A stretch of 50,140 nt of DNA from Rhodospirillales bacterium (GTDB lineage: Bacteria; Pseudomonadota; Alphaproteobacteria; ATCC43930; CGMCC-115725). The stretch spans positions 1 through 50,140 of the forward strand of contig JAQGID010000022.1 of NCBI GenBank assembly GCA_028291405.1, read 5' to 3'. The position numbers and the translations under genes were made by a program. Positions 43,356 to 50,140 of this stretch are shown piece after piece. Positions within the stretch are counted from its first letter, which is position 1, and each line of letters opens with the position of its first letter. The notes beneath the pieces were generated by a model. It worked only from the letters and a program-made list of their open reading frames with translations. It was not told the origin of the DNA and made no database searches.

Positions 43356-44141
43356 ATGGAAGAATTGCGCCCGCCGCCGGCCCGTCTCGACTGGGCCTAT
43401 TTTCTCGACGTCGACGGTACCCTGCTGGAGATCGCCGCCTCGCCGGAGGCCGTGCGGGTTCCGGCGGACCTCGTCGCGATCCTCGATCGTCTGCATCGCG
43501 AGACGGACGGCGCCCTCGCCCTGCTGAGCGGCCGGCGCATTGCCGATCTCGATGCGCTCTTCGAGCCGCTGAAGCTGCCGGCCGCCGGCGTCCATGGGCT
43601 GGAGCGCCGCCGGGCCGACGAAATCGTCGAGAGCGCGACGCCCGTGGGGGTCCTCGCCGCCCTGCGCGAATTGCAGCCGCTGCTGGCCGAGTTCGTCGCC
43701 GAGCATCCCGGGCTGCGACTCGAGGACAAGGGCGTGTCGCTGGCGCTGCATTACCGCCAGGCGCCGGAATTCGAGGGCGCCGTGCACAATTTTGCCGAGC
43801 GTATCGCCGTGCCCTACGCCGATCGCCTGCGCCTGCTGCCCGGCAAAATGGTCGTCGAGCTGAAGCCGCATGGCGCCGACAAGGGTATAGCAATCGCCGA
43901 GTTCATGGCGGAGCCGCCGTTCGCCGGACGGCACCCCGTGTTCATCGGCGACGACGTCACCGACGAGGACGGATTTCGCGCGGTCAACGCGCTTGGCGGG
44001 CTGTCGCTCCGGATCGGCGACGAGCGGCCCAGCGCTGCCCACGCCCGCCTACCCTCGGTTGACCTCTGTCGGACCTGGCTCGCTGCCGCAGTGGCTGCGG
44101 AACGCCCGCCCAAAGCCGGCCGTTCGTTCCCAGGAGCATGA
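43356..44141 (+). CDS. otsB: Trehalose-6-phosphate phosphatase OtsB
   Basis: A 261-residue HAD-superfamily phosphatase that makes trehalose from trehalose-6-phosphate in the cytoplasm. HAD motif I is FLDVDGTLLEI with D18 as nucleophile and D20. ALLSGRRIADLDAL, AAGVHGLERR and LEDKGVSLALHYR are OtsB signatures, and motif IV is FIGDDVTDEDGF. ATG 43356 has only a weak ribosome site; the frame is open upstream but looks non-coding. The otsA gene follows after 30 bases. Order otsB-otsA-glk indicates one transcript. Confidence 0.93.
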   Translation: MEELRPPPARLDWAYFLDVDGTLLEIAASPEAVRVPADLVAILDRLHRETDGALALLSGRRIADLDALFEPLKLPAAGVHGLERRRADEIVESATPVGVLAALRELQPLLAEFVAEHPGLRLEDKGVSLALHYRQAPEFEGAVHNFAERIAVPYADRLRLLPGKMVVELKPHGADKGIAIAEFMAEPPFAGRHPVFIGDDVTDEDGFRAVNALGGLSLRIGDERPSAAHARLPSVDLCRTWLAAAVAAERPPKAGRSFPGA

Positions 44142-44171
44142 TATAATGACCCGCAAACTCCCTACGGTCGA

Positions 44172-45629
44172 ATGTCCATAACTCTCGATCTACCTGCGTC
44201 TCGAGTTGTCGAGAGAGAGAAAGTCGTGTTGCCGAAGCCGCGGCCTGTCCTGGCCCGCCGGCTCGTCGTCGTGTCGAACCGCCTGCCGGCGGAACGCGGC
44301 AAGTCGAGCACCGGCGGACTCGCCGTCGCGGTGCAGGCCGCTCTCGAGCAAAGCGGCGGGATTTGGTTCGGCTGGAGCGGCCACATCGGCGAGGCCGGTG
44401 CACCGCCGCACATCGTCGACACCGGTCGGCTCAGCTACGCGACGGTCGATCTGACGCGGCAGGACTACGAAGAATACTACAACGGTTTCGCCAACCGCGT
44501 GTTGTGGCCGCTCTTTCACTTTCGGTCGGGGCTCGTCGAGTTCCGCCGCCCGGATCTTGCGGGATATCTCCGCGTCAATCGCCACTTTGCCGCCAGCCTT
44601 GCGCCGATGCTAACGCCGGGCGACCTCGTCTGGGTTCACGATTACCATTTGATCCCATTCGCCCGCGAGTTGCGTAGCCTCGGCATCGAGCAGCCGATCG
44701 GCTTTTTCCTGCACACCCCCTTCCCGCCGGTCGAGCTGCTGCGCGTCTTGCCGAACCATCGCGACCTGATGGAGGCGATGTGCCAATACGACCTGGTCGG
44801 CTTTCAGACGGAAGGCGACCTGCAGGGTTATCGCGACTATCTCGTCCGCGAGCTCGGCGCCAAGGACCTCGGCGGCGGCAGGTTGCTGGCGATGGGCCGG
44901 TTGATCCGTGCTGAGGTATACCCGATCGGCATCGACGTCGACGTGGTCGCCGAGAATGCGCTCGCCGCCGGCTCCTCGCGGTTGACGCGGCGGCTGCTCG
45001 AAAGCCTGCGCGACCGCGACCTCATCATCGGCGTCGACCGACTCGATTACTCGAAGGGCCTCCTCGCGCGGTTCGAGGCGTTCGAGAAGCTGATCGAGAT
45101 CTATCCCGAGACCCGCGGCCACGTGACTCTGATGCAGATCGCGCCGCCGACCCGCAGCGAGGTCCCGGAGTATCTCGAGATCCGTCGCACGCTGGAAGCG
45201 GCGGCCGGACATATCAACGGCCGTTTCGCGGAGTTCGACTGGACGCCGCTGCGGTATCTCAACAAGACCTTCAACCAGCGCACCCTTGCCGGGTTCTTCC
45301 GGGCAAGCCGGATCGGTCTCGTGACGCCGCTACGCGACGGCATGAACCTCGTTGCCAAGGAATGGGTCGCAAGCCAAGATCCGAACGATCCCGGCGTGCT
45401 GGTGCTGTCCTGCTTCGCCGGGGCGGCGGCAGAGCTCACCGAGGCGCTGATCGTCAACCCGGTCGATCGCCTCGCGATCACCGAGGCGATGCAGCACGGG
45501 CTCACGATGCCTTTGGTCGAACGACAGGAGCGTTGGGGTGCGATGATGAAGACGCTGCGACGCAACGACCTCACGGCGTGGCGCGAGAATTACGTCCGCG
45601 ACCTGGGTGCGATTTCCGCCGGCAAATGA
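44172..45629 (+). CDS. otsA: Trehalose-6-phosphate synthase OtsA
   Basis: A 485-residue GT20 glycosyltransferase that joins UDP-glucose and glucose-6-phosphate. Conserved parts are VVVSNRLPAERGKSSTGGLA near residue 33 (sugar-phosphate loop), FGWSGHIGE, VWVHDYHLIPFARELR, IGFFLHTPFPPVELL, GVDRLDYSKGLLARFEAFE with catalytic Arg/Lys region, and LVTPLRDGMNLVAKEWVASQ. The length is that of bacterial OtsA. Its TGA overlaps the glk ATG (ATGA). Trehalose is a compatible solute and desiccation protectant. Confidence 0.95.
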   Translation: MSITLDLPASRVVEREKVVLPKPRPVLARRLVVVSNRLPAERGKSSTGGLAVAVQAALEQSGGIWFGWSGHIGEAGAPPHIVDTGRLSYATVDLTRQDYEEYYNGFANRVLWPLFHFRSGLVEFRRPDLAGYLRVNRHFAASLAPMLTPGDLVWVHDYHLIPFARELRSLGIEQPIGFFLHTPFPPVELLRVLPNHRDLMEAMCQYDLVGFQTEGDLQGYRDYLVRELGAKDLGGGRLLAMGRLIRAEVYPIGIDVDVVAENALAAGSSRLTRRLLESLRDRDLIIGVDRLDYSKGLLARFEAFEKLIEIYPETRGHVTLMQIAPPTRSEVPEYLEIRRTLEAAAGHINGRFAEFDWTPLRYLNKTFNQRTLAGFFRASRIGLVTPLRDGMNLVAKEWVASQDPNDPGVLVLSCFAGAAAELTEALIVNPVDRLAITEAMQHGLTMPLVERQERWGAMMKTLRRNDLTAWRENYVRDLGAISAGK

Positions 45630-46585
45630 CCGCGCCGCATCTGATCGGCGACGTCGGGGCGACCAATGCCCGCTTCGCCCGCGCGGCGGGCGAGCGCGAG
45701 ATCACCAGGGTCCGGGTTTTCGCCTGCGAGGACTACCGGCGGATGGAGGATGCGATCGAGACGTACCTCGCGGAGGATGCCGCGACTCCTCGTCCGCAAT
45801 CGGCCGCCATCGGCATCGCTGGCCCCATCACAGGCGATCGCATCGCACTGACGAATCATCCGTGGTCCTTCTCGACCATCGAGCTGCAACGTACCCTGCG
45901 TCTCGACCGCATCCGCATCGTCAACGATTTCGCAGCGAATGCCCTGGCGATCCCGCATCTGAGGCCGAACGAACAAACCGCGGTCGGCGGCGGCGTCGTT
46001 ACCGCAGCCATGCCGATCGGCGTAATCGGCCCCGGTTCGGGGCTCGGAATCAGCGGCCTGATACCGACAGGCGCAGGCTGGCGCGTGATCGACGGCGAGG
46101 GCGGCCACGCCACGATGGCCGCCGCGACCGACCGCGAGGCGGCGGTCCTCGACCGGATGCGCAGCCGCTTCGACCACGTCTCGGCGGAGCGCGTCCTCTC
46201 CGGCCCTGGCCTGGTCAATCTCTACAACACCCTCGCTGAGATCGACGGGGTTCCGGCGGTGGCCCGTACACCGGCGCAGATCACCGATCCCACGACGGAA
46301 GAGCAGGATCCGTTGTGCCGCGAGGCCGTGGCGCTGTTCTGCGACATGCTGGGCACGATGGCGGGGAATCTGGCACTGACGATCGGAGCGCGCGGCGGGG
46401 TCTATATCGCCGGCGGCATCGTGCCGAAGCTCGGCGAGCGTTTCGCGGCAAGCGGCTTCCGCCGGCGCTTCGAGGACAAGGCCCGTATGCGGCCCTATCT
46501 GGAGGCGATTCCGACCTTCGTCATCACCGCCCCGATTCCCGCCTTCATCGGTCTGGCGGCACTCTTGTCCGACAAGGCGGGTTAG
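45626..46585 (+). CDS. glk: Glucokinase
   Basis: A 319-residue ATP-dependent glucokinase (proteobacterial Glk type). The phosphate-binding loop is LIGDVGATNARFA at the start. IVNDFAANALAIPHL carries the catalytic-Asp motif, VIGPGSGLGISGLIP is the second phosphate loop, and DGEGGHATMAAATDRE and GGVYIAGGIVPKL are Glk hallmarks. It supplies glucose-6-phosphate, the acceptor for OtsA, and its start overlaps the otsA stop by 4 bases. Starts further upstream inside otsA are rejected for that reason. Its stop overlaps the convergent SMR gene. Confidence 0.93.
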   Translation: MTAPHLIGDVGATNARFARAAGEREITRVRVFACEDYRRMEDAIETYLAEDAATPRPQSAAIGIAGPITGDRIALTNHPWSFSTIELQRTLRLDRIRIVNDFAANALAIPHLRPNEQTAVGGGVVTAAMPIGVIGPGSGLGISGLIPTGAGWRVIDGEGGHATMAAATDREAAVLDRMRSRFDHVSAERVLSGPGLVNLYNTLAEIDGVPAVARTPAQITDPTTEEQDPLCREAVALFCDMLGTMAGNLALTIGARGGVYIAGGIVPKLGERFAASGFRRRFEDKARMRPYLEAIPTFVITAPIPAFIGLAALLSDKAG

Positions 46586-46902
46586 CGGCCACTCGACAAG
46601 TTGAGCCCGGCGACGCCAGCCGCGACGAGGACGAGCGAGGCGACCTTGAGCATCGTCAGCGGCTCGCGGAACCAGACGATGCCGATCACCGCGATGGCCG
46701 CCATCCCGACGCCGCACCAGATGGCATAGGCGATGCCGAGATCGAGCCGGCGGAGCGCGCCGGAGAGGCAGGCAAAGCTCGAGAGATAGAAGACGACGAC
46801 CGCGGCGGACGGCGCGAGGCGCGAGAGACCTTCGGAGAGCTTCAGCGCGGTCGTGCCACAGATCTCGAAGGCGATGGCGGCGGCGAGATACCACCAGCCC
46901 AT
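46582..46902 (-). CDS. Small multidrug resistance (SMR) family transporter
   Basis: A 106-residue, four-helix inner-membrane protein. The membrane-embedded acid is E13 (AAAIAFEICGTTALKLSEG), and the remaining helices include LRRLDLGIAYAIWCGVG (the typical A/G-Y-A-x-W signature) and IVWFREPLTMLKV. SMR members work as dimers that export quaternary cations or guanidinium with proton antiport. EmrE-type and SugE/Gdx-type cannot be separated here with certainty. It abuts the CoA-transferase gene and overlaps the glk stop tail to tail. Confidence 0.88.
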   Translation of the reverse strand: MGWWYLAAAIAFEICGTTALKLSEGLSRLAPSAAVVVFYLSSFACLSGALRRLDLGIAYAIWCGVGMAAIAVIGIVWFREPLTMLKVASLVLVAAGVAGLNLSSGR

Positions 46903-46903
46903 C

Positions 46904-48025
46904 TCAGAGCCCGAACTCGCGGCGCAGCGCCGTGCTATGCGCGCCGAGGGCCGGAACCGCGCCAAACTTCGCGCCGCCGGACGGGCGCGCCGGCGGCGAC
47001 GGCACCGAGACCGGGCCGCTGGGGGTCGCGATCTCGACGCGCCGGAGCTGCGGATGCTGCGTGAAATCGGCCACCGAGTTGAGATTGCCGAAGGCGATGC
47101 CGGCAGCGGCAAGGCGCTCGCCTAGCGCGGCGCGGTCGTGCCGCGCGAAGACCGCGGCGATGAGCCCATCGAGCACGGGCCGGTTGGCGACGCGCCGCGC
47201 CACGTCCGAGAAACGCGCGTCGCGTGCCAGAGCCCCGTCGCCGAGGATCTCGCCGCAGAGCCGCGCCCATTCACGCTCGTTCTGTATGGCGATGACGATC
47301 GCCTTGCCGTCGCCCGTCGCGAAGGCGCCGTAAGGCGCGATCGAGGGGTGCGCGAGTCCGACGCGAGCCGGCGCCTTGCCGGTGCAATCCTGGAAGATCA
47401 GCGGCACCGCCATCCATTCGGCTGTGGCGTCGAACAGCGAAACCGCGACATGATCGCCGGCGCCGGTCCGCTCGCGGCGGAAGAGCGCCTCGAGGATCGC
47501 GGCATAGGCATCGAGCCCGGCCGCGATGTCCGAAACCGAGACCCCGACCCGCCCCGGCGCCTCGGGCGGCCCGGTGATCGCGGCGAGGCCGGTCTCGGCC
47601 TGGATCAGCAAATCATAGGCCTTCATGTTTCGATAGGGGCCGCTGTCGCCGTAGCCGGTGATCGAGCAGGTGACGAGGCGCGGATGGCGGCGGCGCAGTG
47701 CCGCGGGATCGAAGCCGGCGCGGGCCGCGGCGCCCGGCGTCAGGTTCTGGATGAAGACGTCGGCGCGCTCGATCATCCGGCCGAGCAGCGCCGCATCTTC
47801 CGGCTCCTTGATGTCGAGGACGAGCGATTCCTTGCCACGGTTGAGCCAGACGAAATAGGCGCTCTCGCCGTGCGCGGCGGCGTCGTAATGACGCGCGAAA
47901 TCGCCCTCCGGCCGCTCGATCTTGATGACCCGCGCGCCGGCGTCGGCGAGGCGGCAGCTGCAGAGCGGCGCCGCGACCGCCTGCTCCAGCGCCACGACGA
48001 GAATGCCGTCGAGGGCACCGGTCAT
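46904..48025 (-). CDS. Class III (CaiB/BaiF) CoA-transferase
   Basis: A 373-residue CoA-transferase of family III. Signatures are ALEQAVAAPLCSCRLADAGA, VIKIERPEGDFARHYD, FVWLNRGKESLVLDIK and the catalytic Asp D138 in MKAYDLLIQAETGL. Family members move CoA between carboxylic acids (formyl, carnitine, mesaconate, citramalate types); the substrate cannot be read here. The start ATG 48025 lies five bases after the dgcA stop, so it probably belongs to the dgcN-dgcA operon; the upstream open frame overlaps dgcA and is rejected. Confidence 0.88.
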   Translation of the reverse strand: MTGALDGILVVALEQAVAAPLCSCRLADAGARVIKIERPEGDFARHYDAAAHGESAYFVWLNRGKESLVLDIKEPEDAALLGRMIERADVFIQNLTPGAAARAGFDPAALRRRHPRLVTCSITGYGDSGPYRNMKAYDLLIQAETGLAAITGPPEAPGRVGVSVSDIAAGLDAYAAILEALFRRERTGAGDHVAVSLFDATAEWMAVPLIFQDCTGKAPARVGLAHPSIAPYGAFATGDGKAIVIAIQNEREWARLCGEILGDGALARDARFSDVARRVANRPVLDGLIAAVFARHDRAALGERLAAAGIAFGNLNSVADFTQHPQLRRVEIATPSGPVSVPSPPARPSGGAKFGAVPALGAHSTALRREFGL

Positions 48026-48029
48026 CGCC

Positions 48030-49013
48030 TTAACCCCACAGATTCGGCTTGGGCGGATAGACGGTGCTGCCGTCATAGCGCAGGCCCGGCTGGCGATCGC
48101 GCGCGAGCAGCAGCGGCCCGTCGAGGTCGACGAAGGTGGCGCGCTGCGCCAGCACGAGCGCCGGTGCCATCGCCAGCGAGCCGGCGACCATGCAGCCGAC
48201 CATGATCCCGATTCCATGCGCTCGCGCCGCCTCGCAGACGAGCAGCGCCTCGGTCAGGCCGCCGGTCTTGTCGAGCTTGACATTGACGAAATCGTACCGC
48301 CCGACCAGCGCCGCCACCCCATCGCTGGCATGGCAGCTCTCGTCGGCGCAGATCGGCACCGGGTGCGGCAACAGCGCGAGGGCCCCGTCGCGCCCTTCGG
48401 GCAACGGCTGCTCGATCAAGAGGACTCCGAGCTCGCCGAGCACCGGGGCGAACTCGGCGAGCTGATCCTCCGTCCAGCTCTCGTTGGCATCGACGATGAT
48501 TCGCGCATGCGGCACGGCGTGGCGGACCGCCTGGACGCGCTCGACGTCGCCGGCGCCGCCGAGCTTCAGCTTGAGGAGCGGCCGTTCCGCGTTCTCCGCC
48601 GCCGCGGCGGCCATCCGCTCCGGCGTGTCGAGGCTGAGGGTAAAGGCGGTGGTCAGCGGGTGCGGCTCCTCGATTCCGGCGAGCTCCCACACGCTGGTGT
48701 CGGTTTCCTTGGCCTCGAGGTCCCAGAGCGCGGCGTCGAGCGCGTTGCGCGCCGCGCCCGGCGGCATCTGCCGCTGCAGCCCGTGGCGGTCGAGGCCGGC
48801 GGCGACGGCGTTCTCCATCGCCTCGACGGCGGCGAGCGAGCCCTCGACGCTCTCGCCATAGCGCGGATAGGGCACCGCCTCGCCGCGGCCGGACAGTGCG
48901 CCGGACTTGATCTCGACGACGATCGTCTCCGCGATCGTCTTGCTGCCGCGCGCGATGACGAACGGCTCCGCCACCTTCCATTGCTCGCGGCGGAAGATGA
49001 GGCGGCGATTCAT
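48030..49013 (-). CDS. dgcA: Enolase-superfamily dipeptide epimerase / N-acetyl-D-glutamate racemase DgcA-like
   Basis: A 327-residue enolase-superfamily enzyme of the L-Ala-D/L-Glu epimerase type. Catalytic residues are K148 and K150 (LLKLKLGG), metal ligands D175 (VDANESW), E201 (LIEQPLPEG) and D224 (CADESC), and the opposite Lys in NVKLDKTGG. The ATG at 49013 overlaps the stop of a DUF1611/DgcN gene by 4 bases. In the described D-glutamate route DgcN acetylates D-Glu and DgcA racemises N-acetyl-D-Glu to the L form; the pairing favours that over a muropeptide role, though both remain possible. Confidence 0.85.
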   Translation of the reverse strand: MNRRLIFRREQWKVAEPFVIARGSKTIAETIVVEIKSGALSGRGEAVPYPRYGESVEGSLAAVEAMENAVAAGLDRHGLQRQMPPGAARNALDAALWDLEAKETDTSVWELAGIEEPHPLTTAFTLSLDTPERMAAAAAENAERPLLKLKLGGAGDVERVQAVRHAVPHARIIVDANESWTEDQLAEFAPVLGELGVLLIEQPLPEGRDGALALLPHPVPICADESCHASDGVAALVGRYDFVNVKLDKTGGLTEALLVCEAARAHGIGIMVGCMVAGSLAMAPALVLAQRATFVDLDGPLLLARDRQPGLRYDGSTVYPPKPNLWG

Positions 49014-50005
49014 AGCCGGTCCACGATCGCGGCGACGCCGCTGCGCACGGGATCGACGCAGGGCAGGCCGAAGGCATCGGCGGTCTGGCTGAGCAGACTC
49101 TCGGCGACCGAGGTCGACAATCCTGCGGTATTGATGCTGATTCCGGCGCAGCGGATCTCCGGGCTGGTCACGCGACCGGCGGCGAGATTGGCCTCGAGAC
49201 AATCGGCGAGGGTCGGCAGCTCGCGGCCCGGCAGGCCCCGCATATGCGGGCGGGTCGGCTCGTGGCAGAGGACGATCGCCTCGGGCTGCGCGCCGTGCAG
49301 CAGGCCGAGGCTGACGCCGGCATAGGACGGGTGGAAGAGCGAGCCCTGCCCTTCGACGATATCCCAATGGCCGTCGTCGCTCTCCGGCGTCAGGAATTCG
49401 GCCGCGCCGGCGATGAAATCGGCGATGACCGCGTCGACCGAGACGCCGCCGCCGGCGATCATGATGCCGGTCTGGCCGGTTGCGCGGAACGCCGCGTTCA
49501 TGCCGCGACGCCGCATTTCGTCCTCGATCGCGAGGGCGGTGTACATCTTTCCGACCGAGCAATCCGTGCCGACCGTGAGCAGGCGCCGGCCCCGCCGCCG
49601 CTGCCCGGTCGCGATCGGGAAATCGCGGTCCGGGTGGCGAACGTCGCTGATCCGCCGCCCGTTGCGCGCCGCCAGCGCCGCCAGGCGCGGCACCTCGGCC
49701 AGGCGTTGGTGCAACCCGCCGGCGAGGTCGAGGCCGAGATCCAGAGCGCGGGCGAGCGGCGCCTCCCAGCTTTCGGCGATCGTGCCGCCGCGATTGGCGA
49801 TGCCGACGAGGACGGTTCGCGCGCCCTGCGCCGCGGCCTCGTCGATCGTGAGCTCCGGCAATCCGAGGTCGGCGCAGCAGCCCGGCAGGCGAAGCTGGCC
49901 GATACAATGCTCGCGCCGCCAATGGGCGACCCCCGCCGCCGTCTTGGCCGCGAGCTGATCCGGCGCGTCGCCGAGGAATATGAGGTAAGGCGTCCGAAGC
50001 TCCAC
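49010..50005 (-). CDS. dgcN: DUF1611 family protein, D-glutamate N-acetyltransferase DgcN-like
   Basis: A 331-residue protein. The N-terminal domain begins with ELRTPYLIFLGDAPDQLAAK and has TVLVGIANRGGTI. The C-terminal P-loop domain has LLTVGTDCSVGKMYTALAIE (GTDCSVGK, residues 146-153), then GQTGIMIAGGGVSVDAVIAD, VEGQGSLFHPSYAGV and VLCHEPTRPHMRG, all characteristic of DUF1611. These proteins were called hypothetical until a member was shown to be the D-glutamate N-acetyltransferase DgcN working with DgcA. I set the start at GTG 50005, preceded by GGAGG with an 8-base spacer; ATG 50062 upstream is less likely. Confidence 0.85.
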   Translation of the reverse strand: MELRTPYLIFLGDAPDQLAAKTAAGVAHWRREHCIGQLRLPGCCADLGLPELTIDEAAAQGARTVLVGIANRGGTIAESWEAPLARALDLGLDLAGGLHQRLAEVPRLAALAARNGRRISDVRHPDRDFPIATGQRRRGRRLLTVGTDCSVGKMYTALAIEDEMRRRGMNAAFRATGQTGIMIAGGGVSVDAVIADFIAGAAEFLTPESDDGHWDIVEGQGSLFHPSYAGVSLGLLHGAQPEAIVLCHEPTRPHMRGLPGRELPTLADCLEANLAAGRVTSPEIRCAGISINTAGLSTSVAESLLSQTADAFGLPCVDPVRSGVAAIVDRL

Positions 50006-50013
50006 GCGCGCAG

Positions 50014-50018
50014 CCTCC
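50014..50018 (-). promoter_or_regulatory. Shine-Dalgarno that fixes the dgcN start
   Basis: GGAGG on the minus strand stands eight bases before GTG 50005, which decides for that codon over the ATG at 50062. Beyond it, to the window end, I see no further gene. Confidence 0.6.
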
Positions 50019-50140
50019 GGTGTCAACGCCGCTATCTTAGCGCAACCCGTGCCGGAGGACATCTTGCCGCTGCGGCCGCGGCGGCGAACGCCGCCTGAAA
50101 ATACAGGCGATTTGCAGGAGAGATATCGGCGCGGAGCGAC

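Noticed and set aside
41665-43893. 742-codon minus-strand frame opposite the Pat-like, phhA and otsB genes
   Set aside because: It spans three genes with clear catalytic motifs on the plus strand; it is a shadow of GC-rich coding.
48026-48217. Upstream extension of the CoA-transferase
   Set aside because: The extra 64 residues overlap dgcA and look like Arg/Ser/Trp-rich out-of-frame translation; the family start fits ATG 48025.

Overview
The window looks like chromosome of a high-GC alphaproteobacterium, probably of the Hyphomicrobiales (Rhizobiales) type. The evidence is strongly G/C-biased third codon positions, a CpdR-type response regulator beside an N-formylglutamate amidohydrolase, EcfG-like promoter matches, and small proteins of a kind common in Bradyrhizobium-like genomes. 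No rRNA or species marker is present, so the genus is not claimed.

Region 1 (1-15.2 kb, plus strand) is the late half of a T7-like (podophage-type) prophage. It holds the end of a tail-tube gene, a large tail protein broken by a one-base frameshift, a DUF2833 internal virion A-like protein, a tiny basic protein, a 2OG-Fe(II) aspartyl/asparaginyl-hydroxylase-like protein, a cupin, a gp14-like internal virion protein, an SLT-containing internal virion protein, a 1774-residue polyvalent/ejection protein, a tail fibre, and a holin/lipoprotein lysis group. Most genes overlap by 1-4 bases and read as one operon. Inside the 1774-codon gene, in another frame, is an 82-codon ORF with an ideal Shine-Dalgarno and its own codon bias; this is the most unusual signal in the window.

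Region 2 (15.2-21.4 kb) is accessory. It contains a leftward pair (a probable Tse2-like toxin and a possible partner), several microproteins of which three look paralogous, short repeats, a candidate LexA box, tRNA-Thr(GGT) and a membrane protein. It ends with an inverted packaging module (small terminase, large terminase and a portal gene cut after about 73 codons). The portal stub is fused to the last 18 codons and terminator of an unrelated gene, which marks a rearrangement or integration scar. No integrase or repressor gene was recognised.

Region 3 (21.4-25.2 kb, minus strand) is a queuosine group: queA-tgt-queF-queG. Then come an MHS-type transporter (minus) and, after a 488-base intergenic interval, an exopolysaccharide pair (EpsB_2-type sugar transferase and a PrsT-like TPR protein) typical of PEP-CTERM/exosortase loci. 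An HPF/RaiA-like ribosome hibernation factor and a GMC oxidoreductase follow on the minus strand.

Region 4 (34-40 kb) has a zinc-free MDR oxidoreductase, an SDR lacking the YxxxK catalytic pair, an AAHS-type aromatic-acid transporter and two convergent single-domain MetE-like methyltransferases, then tRNA-Val(GAC).

Region 5 (40.2-50.1 kb) carries cpdR, an N-formylglutamate amidohydrolase, a Pat-like GNAT acetyltransferase, phenylalanine 4-monooxygenase, an otsB-otsA-glk trehalose/glucose operon, an SMR transporter, a class III CoA-transferase, and a translationally coupled dgcN-dgcA pair that probably converts D-glutamate to N-acetyl-L-glutamate.

All calls come from reading the sequence; no database search was run.
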